Positions 47,783-60,109 of a stretch of 64,000 nt of DNA are shown piece by piece. The first letter of the stretch is position 1. Every line of letters starts with the position of its first letter. The DNA lies in contig JAHBMJ010004213.1 in NCBI GenBank assembly GCA_018398765.1, positions 1-64,000 of the forward strand, in the 5' to 3' direction. This stretch comes from Chromera velia (Eukaryota > Sar > Chromeraceae). The position numbers were made by a program, and so were the translations under genes. The notes under the pieces are model-generated. The model ran no database searches and was not told where the DNA came from. It worked only from the letters and a program-made list of their open reading frames with translations.

Positions 47783-49410
47783 GCACACACGAACACACTG
47801 TGTAAGAAGGCAGCTAGGCAGGTGATAAAAAGCATGAGCAACAAAGAAAGGGATGATGGATGCAGCCTGTCGATTGATCAGATAGTGCACTCCTGGCCGT
47901 CTGATGAAATTTTCAAGGACGTGAGTGAGTGCCTGCCTCTAGGCGTAAGGGAGGAAGCAGAGAGTTTCATCTTCCTGACAGACGGACAGAGTGCATCCGG
48001 GGCATGGAGCGCTTTCTGCGCGCTGTGTCATTCGCACACTCACTTACTAACTGATTGACTGACTGACTTTTGCGTTTGTCTTCCCACAGAGTGTGGCGAA
48101 AATGGATTCGGTCCTGGCAGGAAAACACAGGGGAGGAAGGGGAAAGCCAGAGATTGGCTACTCACTCAATGACATGACAGAGAAGGAGAGCGTTGCTGCA
48201 AGTGTGCATCCTAGTGGACGGAATTCGGTTTTGCGGGGATCCACAAAAGAAAAAGACAGAAGGGGTCCGTGACTTTCCCCCGGGGCCCTGACTAATTGAT
48301 TGCATTGATGCGATCGATGCATGGGCCAGAAGTGTTTGTCGCTCGGGTAGTACACTTTCTGTTGGCATGCAGGCTTTCTGACAGCCTCTCTCTCTCCTTC
48401 CCTCCCCCCACCGTGCCCCTCTCACACACACAGACGCACACACAGTGTCACGGACACGTCTTTGTAATGTCCAGGTTGAAGCAAGACTGAAGGACTGCGA
48501 AGACTCTCTCTCACTGATTCATTCCACCTGGACAGGACGCTAGCCCCCCCTTCCTTCTCCTCTCTCTCTTTGCTTCCACGCTTCCCTCGCGTCTTCCTTC
48601 GAAACTTGAGCGAGTCCAAATAGGAAGGAAGGAACTGCCTTCGCCTCGACTCTGCCCTCACACAGACGCACCTGAAAGTTCACGAACGAGACCAGTCTCT
48701 GGGCATGAGGCGCTGCTGGGGGAAAGAGGTACTTGAGGATGTTGGCGACCCTATCGCCTAGTCGGGAGGAAAAATTGTGGAACACTAGGTGGGGGTGGAC
48801 CTGCAGAGGGAGGGAGGGCGGAAGGGAGGGGATCGATCAACAGAGAGAGGGAGAGACAGAAGACGTGCATGAAGGAGTAAAGGCAGACAAGCGTCTCTGG
48901 CAGAAAGAAGGGTGGCGCTGCTTGGAACGGAAGGGAAGATCAAGCTTGTCTTCCTTCCTCCCTTCTGTTTGAAAGAAAAAAAGAAGGGAGCGATCGAGGA
49001 GGAAGCCCCTCCTTCCCTGTTTCGAGTCATCGAATGGCATCTTCGTGAAGGCAGGGGGGAAGATTTTGTCGGAAGGAAGCTGCAGGTCATCCAGGGCCCC
49101 TTTTCTGATGACGGACAGAAAATGCGCATGATCAGTTGGATTGTCCGTGGCAGTCTTTCTCTCGGTCTGAACATCAATCAAAAGTGAAGAAAAAACGAAG
49201 AAAGGACCCAGTCAGTCTCACGCAACCTTTGAAGGTCTTGTCTGTCCGACCTCGGGCATGTTGGCAGGCTTCTCTGGGAGATCGTGTCTGAGGACGACGT
49301 CTGAGAGTCCGAAGTAGGCGGTGGGCCCGTGGGGGAGGTGGGAGACGATGAGACCGTCTGGCTCCCCTCTGTGCTCGTGCACGATGATCAAGTCACTGAT
49401 GTCGTTCCTC

Positions 49411-49473
<63 letters not shown>

Positions 49474-50668
49474 AGGGCGTTGTAGATTAATATCGGAAGG
49501 CAGGAAGGAAAGAGGGAAGGCAGGCAGGAAGGAAGGACAGACGGTTGGAAAGCAGGAAGGAAAGAAGATCGAGAGGAGGGTCGTGTGACTGAGACGAGCC
49601 TAAGGGACGGACGGACGGACGGACACGCCCTCCCTCGCGCCCTCAGGAAGAAATGCATGAATGAATGAATGAATGAATGAATGAAAGAAAGAAAGAAAGA
49701 AAGAAAGAAAGAAAAAGGCAAAGACGCCCACACACCCCGTGACAGTGCAGACAGACCTGCAGAGCTGCACGAGGTCCTTCACGACATAGTTCCCTCTGTT
49801 GACCCTCTGTGCGGTTGGGATCACCAGTCGGAGTTCCTTTGCGAATTGGGTCAGGCGGGACGAGGGGTCCCGGGCGGTGGTGAGGAGAATGCGGGGGTCC
49901 TTCAAGCCTGCAGGTGCACCTCGTACACGTGTGTGCGGGTGGGTATACATTCATGTACACGCACACGTGTGCACAGTGTCCAGGGGACTCCGTCAAGCCA
50001 GCTCTCATCGTCTACAGATGGGTTGGAATGCGTAGACACGTAGACATACTGTAAAACAGATAGAGCGCAGAGACGGGCAGCACGGGGCGTCTGAGAAGAA
50101 CGGAGAGGGACGACTGTAGGGGCGGGGCAACATTAAAGAAAGGAGATGGAAAGCCGAACACAATCGTGATGGGATAGGACGCGAAGGAAAATGAAGGAAG
50201 GGAAACGCGCACAAAGCGAGAGTAAGAGACACGTAGACGGCTAGCGTCTGGGCAGAATGGGCACGAAGAGAGGAGAAAAAAAGAAGAAAAATCACCGAGT
50301 CACAACATGGGAAAGGGATTCAAAATTATGCTGTGACGGTCTGACATTATTGGAGAGAAGGGAAACCTGCGAACTTACAGGACCACAAGATATGAATGAG
50401 TGCTCACGAATACACACTCGTCATTCCGCCGACCTGCGAATGCATACTCGTCGTCAATATGGCTGTGTGGGTCTCTGGTTTTTTCATCTGTGAGGTCAAG
50501 CTTCTTTCTCAAGTCTCTCTCTTCTCCTCTGAGTTCTGTGGGGATCGCCTTCCCTGACTCCAGAGCATCCTGAAGTTTCCGTTTCCTGTCAGAGATGGTC
50601 TTCTCCTTCTCTTCCAACGACTTGCGGTACAGGTATTCCTTCCTTAAACGAACGTTCTTACGGAGCAT
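46904..50668 (-). CDS. IMP4: U3 snoRNP protein IMP4, 316 aa
   Basis: Seven exons join in frame on the minus strand: 50668-50434, 49907-49757, 49410-49251, 48800-48672, 48113-48068 (46 nt), 47666-47552 and 47018-46904. The protein starts [17 protein letters not shown], as IMP4 does, then [87 protein letters not shown] and [20 protein letters not shown]: the whole Brix domain in order. IMP4 works with IMP3 and MPP10 in the nucleolar processome that cuts pre-18S rRNA. An acidic/basic insert ([17 protein letters not shown]) in exon 6 makes it about 25 residues longer than the human protein. Five of six donors begin GTC. Confidence 0.95.
49412..49712. repeat. Simple repeats in intron 2 of IMP4
   Basis: (CA)n at 49412-49453 abuts the exon 3 acceptor on the minus strand, then GA units, GGAA/GGCA units, (GGAC)4, (GAAT)n and (GAAA)n to 49712. 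Confidence 0.9.
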
Positions 50669-51328
50669 CTGGAAAAGAGAAGCGTTTCAAGGGTACGTGA
50701 GAGGCTGATCGTCCAGCCGAGAGCACGGGAAGGGATGGCAACCGGTAAAAATCAAATGGAGACGGGAAAACACTGATCGAGAGACGCTGTGAGAAGACTG
50801 AGGCCCAACACTGCGGAAGTCTGCACGTCGCAATGCTCGTGAATGAAACAAACACCATTGTACCTAGCTACTCAGATCATTCTTGATCTTGTCAGCTCCC
50901 TCTGCACGATGCTGCACGTTCACGACTCTGCTAGCACATCACCCCTGGTGTCCCCCCCCAAAAGTGAATGAACCTACTTTTTGGCTGGAAGCCTTGCCGC
51001 CGCCGCCCTGGAGGCCTTCATATGTAGATCGATTCGAAACGAACCCCTTTTTAGTTTCACGGCGGCTCCGCCGCCGCAAAAACCCCCGGGGTTAATTCAG
51101 CTTCTGACGCGATTTTCTCTAGTAGAACATTCGAGATGAAAGATCTTTCCACCCATCTCCACCTCTCCACCCAAGAAAAGCAACAACAAGAAAGTGGTCG
51201 AAGTCGAGCGTTAAGAGAGTTCGTCCTGTGGTGAAAGATCGAATCTGACTGTGTTTTCTCCTGCCATCTCCGGACGTCTCCGGCCGTCTCCGACAAACTG
51301 TGGGAAGCGACGATCGAGTTTCCTCCCT
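50669..51328. other. IMP4 upstream region and spacer
   Basis: No gene recognised. Positions 51069-51094 carry a GC-rich motif (CGCCGCCGCAAAAACCCC then GGGGTTA) that recurs at 61002-61026, close to the 5S gene. Confidence 0.5.
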
Positions 51329-52045
51329 TCTTTCCTCCGGAATCCTTTCTTCCTTCCTCCTTCTTCCTTCCTGGTGCCCCCCCCGATGATGATAGTGGTG
51401 TGCCTACCACTGTCGGAGGGGGGCTGAGAGACATAAGAGGCACAGGCAGGCAGACTCAGGTAGGAACTCAGGCAATTCATTCAATCAGTCAGCTAGTCAG
51501 TCAATCAGTGAGTCAGTCAATCAGTCCGCCAGTTTCTTCCCTTCTTTCCTTCGGAATCCTTTCTTCCTTCCTCCTTCTTCGTTCCTGGTACCCCCCCCGA
51601 TGATGATAGTGGTGTGCCTGCCACTCTCGGAGGGGGGCTGAGAGACATAAGAGGCACAGGCAGGCAGACTCAGGTAGGAACTCAGGCAATTCATTCAATC
51701 AGTCAGCTAGTCAGTCAATCAGTCCGCCAGTTTCTTCCCTTCTTTCCTTCGGAATCCTTTCTTCCTTCCTCCTTCTTCCTTCCTGGTGCCCCCCACAATG
51801 ATGATAGTGGTGTGCCTCCAGTATCGGAGGGGGGTTTAGAGACTTAGAGACACAAGCAGACACACTCAGGTAGAACTCGGGCAGTTCAGTCAACCAGTCA
51901 GTCAGTGAGTCAGTCAGTCAGTCAGTCAGACAGTCAGTCAGTCAGTGACTGAGTCAATCAGTCAGCCAGTCAGCCAGTCAATCGATGAGTCAGCCAGTGA
52001 ATCAATCAGTCTGTCAGTCAGTCCATCAGTCAGTCAGTAAGTTAA
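51329..52045. repeat. About 200-bp tandem repeat, three copies, with CAGT-type arrays
   Basis: Copies start near 51329, 51541 and 51739, each opening CTTCTTTCCTYCGGAATCC and containing TGATGATAGTGGTGTGCC and a GAGACATAAGAGGCAC-type block. Spacing is 212 and 198 bp because the CAGT/CAAT arrays at the unit ends vary. CAGT units continue to 52045. Confidence 0.9.
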
Positions 52046-52060
52046 GCAGTATTTGGCAGT

Positions 52061-54070
52061 CCATACCATGCCTCACGAACCCCCCCACCTGTGTCAGCTT
52101 CAAACCCTTTCCTGTCAACTCTCATCAACACACAGCATGCGAGTCACTGTCGACTGAGGTGGTAAGCTGACCTACCAGACCTACGAATATATACACAGAA
52201 CGAATGAACCAGAGAGCGGTGAGAGGTCCTGCTGAGAATGTAGACCCGTCCATACTATGCCTCACGAACCTTCCCACCTGTGTGAGCTTCAAACCCCTTT
52301 CCTGTCAACTCCCACCTAGACTCCCACCAACACACAGCATGTGAGTCACTGTCGACTGAGGTGGTAAGCTGACCTACCAGATCTGCGAATATACATACAG
52401 AACGAATGAACCGGAGAGCGGTGAGAGGTCCTGCTGAGAATGTAGACCCGTCCATACTATGCCTCACGAACCCCCCCACCTGTGTCAGCTTCAAACCCTT
52501 TCCTGTCAACTCCCATCAACATACAGCATGCGAGTCACTGTCAACTGAGGTGGTAAGCTAACCTACCAGACCTGTGAATATACACACAGAACGAATGAAC
52601 CGGAGAGCGGTGAGAGGTCCTGCTGAGAATGGAGACCCGTCCATACTATACTTCACGAACCCTCCTACCTGTGTCAGCTTCAAACCCTTTCCTGTCAACT
52701 CTCATTAACACACAGCATGCGAGTCACTGTCGACTGAGGTGGTAAACTGACCTACCAGACCTGCGAATATATACACAGAACGAATGAACCAGAGAGCGGT
52801 GAGAGGTCCTACTGAGAATGTAGACCCGTCCATACTATGCCTCACGAACCCTCCCACCTGTGTCAGCTTCAAACCCCTTTCCTGTCAACTCCCACCTAGA
52901 CTCCCACCAACACACAGCATGCGAGTCACTGTCGACTGAGGTGGTAAGCTGACCTACCAGACCTGCGAATATACATATAGAACGAATGAACCGGAGAGCG
53001 GTGAGAGGTTCTGCTGAGAATGTAGACCCGTCTATACTATGCCTCATGAACCCCCCCACCTGTGTCAGCTTCAAACCCTTTCCTGTCAACTCCCATCAAC
53101 ACACAGCATGCGAGTCACTGTCGACTGAGGTGGTAAGCTGACCTACCAGACCTGTGAATATACACACAGAACGAATGAACCGGAGAGCGGTGAGAGGTCC
53201 TGCTGAGAATGGAGACCCATCTATACTATACCTCACGAACCCTCCCACCTATGTCAGCTTCAAACCCCTTTCCTGTTAACTCCCACCAACACACAGCATG
53301 TGAGTCACTCTCAACTGAGGTGGTAAGCTGACCTACCAAACGTGTGAATATACACACAGAACGAATAAACCAGAGAGTGGTGAGAGGTCCTGCTGAGAAT
53401 GTAAACCCGTCCATACTATACCTCACGAACCCTCCCACCTGTGTCAGCTTCAAACCCCTTTCCTGTCAACTCCCACCTAGACTCCCACCAACACACAGCA
53501 TGCGAGTCACTGTCGACTGAGGTGGTAAGCTGACCTACCAGACCTGCAAAAATACATACAGAACGAATGAACCGGAGAGCGGTGAGAGGTCCTGCTGAGA
53601 ATGTAGACCCGTCCATACTATGCCTCACGAACTCCCCCACCTGTGTTAGCTTCAAACCTTTTCCTGTCAACTCCCATCAACACACAGCATGCGAGTCACT
53701 GTCGACTGAGGTGGTAAGCTAACCTACCAGACCTGTGAATATACACACAGAACGAATGAACCGGAGAGTGGTGAGAGGTCCTGCTGAGAATGGAGACCCG
53801 TCCATACTATGCCTCACGAACCCTCCCACCTGTGTCAGCTTTAAACCCCTTTCCTGTTAACTCCCACCAACACACAGCATGTGAGTCACTCTCAACTGAG
53901 GTGCCAAGCTGACCTACCAAACGTGTGAATATACACACAGAACGAATGAACCAGAGAGCGGTGAGAGGTCTTGCTAAGAGTGTAGATCCGTCCATACTAT
54001 GTCTCACGAACCCTTCTACCTGTGCCCGCTGTAAAACCTTCCCTGTACTTCAAGTTCGACAATCTCCTTT
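52061..54070. repeat. Satellite of 189/202-bp monomers with a three-monomer higher-order period
   Basis: The mark CCATAC (or CTATAC) recurs at 52061, 52250, 52452, 52641, 52830, 53032, 53221, 53411, 53613, 53802 and 53992. The intervals run 189, 202, 189, 189, 202, 189, 190, 202, 189, 190. Every third monomer carries about 13 extra bases (CACCTAGACTCC), and monomer-specific substitutions such as GGAGACCC recur with the same period, so the unit of duplication is about 580 bp. Confidence 0.95.
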
Positions 54071-54149
54071 CTCCCGTTGCGCACTTTCAGATGATTCCCT
54101 GGGCACTGGTGACTAAGATGTACAGACGGAACCTGCAAATGCAAAGTTG

Positions 54150-54340
54150 TCTGACTGAGTGACTTGGCTACTAGCTGTCTGACTGTCTGACTGACATACT
54201 CAAAGACTGACTAATAGGCTTATTTTCTAACTCTGACTGACTGACCGATTGACTGAAAGACTGACTGATGGACTGATTGAGTGACCAACTGTCAATACAA
54301 CTGACTGACTGACTGAATGACTGACTAATTGGCTGAGAGG
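54150..54340. repeat. Degenerate GACT tetranucleotide array, left of the LINE
   Basis: TGACTGAC-type units with frequent substitutions. The LINE inserted into this array, which resumes at 59991. Confidence 0.9.
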
Positions 54341-57300
54341 TGATGATGATGATGATGATTGAGGGTTAAATCCTAGATTTAGTGACACCAAATCCCAAGC
54401 CACTAGCAAGGCTTTGAGGACAACCCAGAGTACACATTCATGGGGGGGGGGGATGAGGAAGCCTGCATGCCAATCGGATCGATTCGCCTCAACTTGCCTT
54501 ATCGACAGAGTGAACCTTCTTAAGACAGTCGGCTATAGCTTTGGAACCGCTTCTAGGCAGAATTGTGCACAACAGCAACACCATATCCTTCATTTTTTTC
54601 TTATTATCAGAAGTGCCTCTCCCGGTTGCACCTGCAACGCGTTGTGCGATCTGTATTCTTATATCAATGGGTGCTTTCTGCTTCGCAATTTCGTATAGTT
54701 CTTTCAGCCTGTTCCGTTCCCTTTCTGTGTCCTTATATTCCGTCAGAACATGAACCTCATCTTTGATCACACGCGAGGGGGACAAACATTTATCGCACAG
54801 CAGTTCCGGTTGGGTTCTATCTATATCCCCCCCTGTGAGAGCCCTGAAAAGCGTACGGAAGCCTGCGGAGGACTGCAACAGACTCTTTGGCAGAGGTTCA
54901 ACACTGCACCCTATCATTTCACTTCTCGGACGCCATTTCCTTTCACTCAGAAGGTGCATGGCCAAACGCTGTCTGGACGGATTCTCTGATTGGAAAGGGG
55001 AGAGATTCGCAAGATGGAGAAAAATTCCGTCTCTGTCTCTAACGTTTCTAGTTTCTTCTTTCAACCAGTCGGACAGCCAGGCACCCTCTACGATCTTTTT
55101 TGCCGCCCTTTTCCTTCTGCCCTTGCCCTTCCCTTTAAACTTGTCCCCCACCATGCTTGGCAATGGAGGCCACAAAAGGGAGCAATCTAATGGAACGGCC
55201 AGCCATTTTACTGTCTTAACGAAGGGTTCACATGAGCCAGCCAAGCACTCATTCCACAATGCCCAGGGTAGAGCACGGTGGATCGATTTGATGCATTGGA
55301 TAAAGCCCCCACTCAACTTACCAAGTAGAAAACTGAATGGCTCGAGAGAGAGAGAGAGAAGGGAAAGCGAAACAAAGGAGTGATGGGAGAGACCAAAACA
55401 ACATCGAACAAAACGTAACTGTAATGCATCGAGGCAGGCAACATCTGTGCTTCTCAGTGGGATCGTTTCCAGTCCATACAGCACGACTGGCAGCCAGAGG
55501 GCCTTGAACAAAGTAATTTTAGAAAAGGGAGAAACAAAGCCCAGAGAAGAGAGAGTACCAAACACCACTCCTAAAGCTTTCTCTGCCGCTTCAATACGGG
55601 CTTCAACTGTCTTACTAAGGTCCCCACCCTCAAAAACCCAGTTGCCCAAATACTTATATTTACTCACCGCTTCCACTGGTCTGCCTTCATAAAGAAAAGG
55701 GGTCCGGGGCACTAGGTCGGGGTGGGGGGAGGAGAGACGCATAACTTTTGTCTTCTTTAAATTCACCTTCAGGCCATGCTCCTTACAATAGTCCTCAAGG
55801 CAAGACAGGCGTTTCTGCAAGTCAGAAGCACTGTGAGCAAACAAAACAAGGTCATCAGCGTATCCGATGCTTTCGATTAAAACGTTAGACAGTCTGACAG
55901 GAGTCTCTCTATCAGTACCTCCAGCCGAGCTTTGATTCCTGTTTTCATTATCGGAGCTGACAGACTTATGCAGATTGTTGATAAAAAGAAGAAAGAGGAG
56001 AGGAGAGAGAGGATCGCCTTGTTTTACTCCTCCGCCTTCTGGAAAGCATTCTGTTGCCCCATTCACCCGAGCCTTCACCTGACTATACATCGAATGAATC
56101 ATCCAAACACTACGGGGAGGCACTCTGAAATATAAATATGGTCGTCGAACGACTTTGTAGTAGTAATCTAAGCTCTAAAACATTTAAAATGAACTCTAAA
56201 CTTATTTTATAAGCAAAAAAAGTTCTAAAAAACAAAAACATGACACTTTTAGAGTATTGGTTGAAGGTTCTTACTCGGACCGGGTTCGAGCTTAAAAACT
56301 ATACGTCTCCACCTCTAGGTTCTTAGGTTCCTAGAACTTAGGTTCTAGCCTTCTCAATCTGACCCTCCAAGAACCCCAAAGAACCTGTCTAAAACCAGTT
56401 ATGAAACATTGAACACGATGAAAATATTCAAAAGTTTGTCCACCAATCCAACAAAAAAACGTTGGAAAAGGACTATAAGAGGTAGAGGGACAAAGAGGGT
56501 TCTAGATGGTAAAGATCAAAAAAGGAAAAAGAGGGTTCTAAGACTTATCAAAACTCTAACAAGAAATTTGTTGTATGAGGTTGGCTCTTCTCTAACTCAA
56601 GCTTTGAAACCATTTTCTTGAATGGTAATGGTATCACTGTTTGATGCGTGACAACTGCTCTTTGCTTTGATATGTTTCATGAAAGTGTTCACCTTTACGT
56701 TGTTCTCTGTGTGGGCTACACATTTCTGCCCTTTTTCTTCCCACTTCTTTTTCTCTTCAGTGGACACATCACCCAGATTGATCTCTGCTGCACACACCTT
56801 GCAACAAAGCTTTGTAGACCACGCTTTGCCATCCCAGTGACCATCCCTTCCATTGTACGTGCTTTTTGATTCGTCTGACGTGAAGACATGCAGGAGTAAC
56901 AAAGTTTTTGTGGGTCACCTTAGCGAGCTCAACCATAACCTTGTTGATCTAGAGAGAGGCAGGGGATGCATCTTCATCACTCATCTCCGATTAATCATCT
57001 CCTCCCTCTTCCTCCGATTCACCTCCTTCTCTGTCTTCATGCGCATGCAATGAATGAAACCGTCTTTATGAAAGGTGAAGAGCTTGCTCGTCTTGTAAGT
57101 CTGTTTGAAGAGAAGAAAAAGCGAGTTGACAGCTGAGTTTTATGATTTTAACGGTCAATTTTGGCATATGTAAGCATTTGTTTTGTTTGTTTGGATCATT
57201 TTAATCATCTAAATTAGGTTTTTAGTCTTTCTGAAGCTTTAGGGAGGGGGTTTTTCATGGTTCTTACAAGTTTTTGTCTAGGTTCCTAGAACCTAGTTTC

Positions 57301-60010
57301 TAGCGGTTTCTCTAGAGAGTAAGAACCAAATGATGGAGACACCACTTTGATGCAACGTAGACTTAATGTTTCTTTAAAGAAGCTTTAAGAATCTGAAACA
57401 ATCTTATACTAACGAGTCTCAAAAAGTAAAAAACAGTGTTAGAACCTATTAGAACCTATGTTATATCATCTTCAATTATAGTATAAACATGCATGGTACT
57501 AGGGTTCTACCTAGAAGTGCTGCCCCGTAGTCCAAACATCGGCTTGGCTTACTCCTTCCTCCCTGAGCCTCTCTGATATTTTGACCCGAGGAACTGTATC
57601 AAACGCCTTGCTGAAATCAACAAACGCGGCAATCAGAGGGCTCTTCTTCTTTTTGGAGCTGAGAATTAACGAAGACAGAGCAACGAAGGCCTCCCTTGTC
57701 CCTACCCCCTGTCTGAAGCCGAGCTGCCTTTCGTCTTCACCTCTTTCCTGATCTTTGAGTCCATGCATCAATAAAGCAAAAATCTTACCCAGAAGCCCCA
57801 CAATGTGGATCGGGCGCCATTCGTTACAGTCGAGACTCGGCGGGCCCTTGGGGACAGGAGCAATGCACAATACATTCCAGTGTTCAGGCTAAAAAGAAAA
57901 AAGGTGAAACAAATTGAAAAAGACAAAGAGCAGCAAGCGGGAGAGAGAAGAAAAGCCAAAATATAACGAGAGGTGACAAGGGCCAACCCCATCTAAACCC
58001 AGTGCCTTCTTTGGGTCAATTCCTTTCAGTGTTTCCTCGATCATGTGTATAGAGAAGGCGGGCTGAGAAGGAAGGGGGAAGGCCAGACCAACAGGTGCAG
58101 GCGGAAGACCAGGACCGTCGAAGACCCCTGCCCAAAACTGAGTGAAAGAAGATGCAGCGGGTTTATTATCCCCTCCCCTCTGTGTTTTGATTTTCCTGTT
58201 CCATTGCCAAACTTTCGAGGGGTCAACTGCTGCTTCTCTAGCTAGCCTCTCTGCTGTCTGTTGCTCGAGCTTACTCCTTTTTGCTGCAAACAGTCGAGCT
58301 CTTTCCCTTCTCAGTTTGACACATTCTTTTCGCAGAGGGTGAGAAGGGTTCGGAACATGTCTTGCCTTTTCCTCTGCCTCCTTCACCTTCAAATGAATCA
58401 GGCGGCATTGAGGGTCCCACCAAGCCTGACGGGTGCTCTGCTTTCTCCCAGACTGTCTTCTCTTCTTGGATGTCTTTCCCCCATCTACCACTGCACCCAC
58501 TTTACTGTCTGCCAGCCTTTCTTCCCAGGAAAGACCCAACTGTTCCAATTGGTCAAGATAAGAAGCCTTGCTGAGAGAATTGGGGGGGGGAGCATTCTGA
58601 GGGGGAGGTGGTTGTGGGGGAAGGGGTGGTGGGTCAGGGGGGGGTGGGATAAGGGGAACAACTTGACCTCCTTCACGCAGTTCGTTTACCCCTCTGTCGA
58701 ACAGGCCAGGAAAAACCGTCTCAGAAAACGGCAGGACCGCTCTGGCGAGAGGAATCATTTCATCATCAGTCACCGGGGAAGTTCTATTAACAGTGAGGAG
58801 AGGGGGGAGAAAAAAGAAATTCTTTTCACCCATGGGGGCATGCGGAGGATCAGAAGACATAGGGAGAGGAAATGAATCAAGAAAAAAAGAAAGAGAAAGA
58901 ACAACATGTTGAGGAGCAAAGTCAGCTTCCAGGTTTGAAGTGGCAGAGGACCAGGCTGTCAAAAGAAAAGGATCTACAAAAAAGTGATCAATCGCTGTTG
59001 TTTCTTCTCCTGCTTTAAAAAAGGTGCACAGGCCCGGAAAGGAGACATCAACACCTAGCCTCTCACATTTCAAGGACAGGCCGTGAAGAAGAATTAAGTT
59101 AGAGCGTTCACAAAGACGAATCAGCCAATTCCCTTGCTTATCAGGTTGACTGCTATGGCTGCAGGCTGACAATCGAGAGGGCTTGCAAGCATCAACTTCG
59201 TTCTCTTCTCTGCTTTCATCAGTGGAATATAGCATTCTTTCCCAAGTCAGCCCTTCCGGCACCCGAGTCCCCAGCTTGCCGTTCATGTCCCCAACCAGGA
59301 TACGCAAATCCTTGAGAGGTACCTGACACAGTGTATCGATCATACCCTCTCTCTTTCTGTCTCTTTGCTCCCTGTCTCTCTGTTTCAGGTCAGACCCTCT
59401 AGGTAGAAAGTACACACCGAAGACATGGAGGACTCTCATGGCTGACTCCCCCCCTTCTGAGGGAGAAAGCACATTCACTGACAGACGGACCAGATTTTGA
59501 CCCACCAGCTCCCACCTTGGCTGCAGTTCATGAACTAAAGAATTCCTGACTAGGATGCATACACCCCCTGTCCTTGCTTCCCCGATGGTTGCGGCTTTCC
59601 TTCTCGACCCTTCCGCTTTGATTTTCCTTCTTAACCACTCAAAGTGATTGAAATTATGCCCTGTGTGAGTGGATGTTCTTACGGGCATGGAAGGGTACTT
59701 CGTTTCCGTCAACACCACAATGTCTGCCTGGCAAGTGGCCAGCCACCGCTCAAGAGCCTTACTTCGTATGCGTGACCCCAGCCCCCCCACATTTACCGTT
59801 TTTATTGTGAGTTTCCTTCTTCCTGAAGCCATGAGACCAGACCTCACATCGTAAGAAGGAGAGAAAACATTGTGGGAGGATGAGGATGCAGAAGAAAAGA
59901 GAAGGGAGGGGGGGACGGCTGAAAGACCCATTGAGGGATTGAAGAGGTTGCGGAGGAGCGCACCAGTGGGGCAGAAGCAGAAGTAGCAGGTTGATTGACT
60001 GACTGACTAG
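54341..60010 (-). mobile_element. LINE (non-LTR retrotransposon) with endonuclease and reverse transcriptase
   Basis: The minus-strand ORF starts at ATG 59931. An apurinic-type endonuclease comes first: VNVGGL, LTETKYPS, GVYFLP, LVGDMNGKLG, IDHFFVDPF, HVVLS. After a proline-rich linker, reverse transcriptase follows: KALGLDGVG, PVPKGPP, LGFRQGVGTREAFVAL, AFVDFSKAFDTV, GVKQGDPLSPLLF, IGYADDLVLF. The C-terminus has CDKC. One in-frame TAG (57889-57891) and a TIR insertion (56109-57531) break it; the frame is otherwise intact. The 3' end is a (ATC)n tail (54341-54358). CTAATTGGCTGAGAGG (54325-54340) and CTAATTGGCTGCGAGG (60011-60026) are a probable 16-bp target duplication. No separate ORF1 is seen. 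The 5' end is placed at 59990-60010. Confidence 0.88.
56109..57531. mobile_element. 1.42-kb TIR element inserted in the LINE, 6-bp target duplication
   Basis: Ends read ACTACGGGGAGGCACT and, on the complement, ACTACGGGGCAGCACT. CCAAAC is directly repeated at 56103-56108 and 57532-57537. Removing the element and one copy restores the LINE frame ADVW-MIHSMYSQV. TAGGTTCTAG-type subterminal motifs occur at both ends. A minus-strand frame (56902-56597) has a zinc-finger-like Cys/His arrangement (KLCCKVCAAE, CVAHT, SSCH), perhaps a BED-type finger remnant. No full transposase is present. Confidence 0.85.
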
Positions 60011-60072
60011 CTAATTGGCTGCGAGGCCGATTGACTGACTAACTGGACTGACTGACTCACTGACTGATATGT

Positions 60073-60109
<37 letters not shown>

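Noticed and set aside
47834-48058. Plus-strand frame with a GTGAGT after it, inside an IMP4 intron
   Set aside because: It looks exon-like ([17 protein letters not shown]) but has no partner exons or domain. A nested gene is possible but unsupported.
52255-54007. Series of 60-84 aa minus-strand frames with near-identical sequences
   Set aside because: They are the satellite monomer read through; some monomers shift frame by the 13-base addition and no splice or start logic links them.
51329-54070. CRISPR-like regular spacing
   Set aside because: The repeats are head-to-tail long monomers without unique spacers in a eukaryotic setting.
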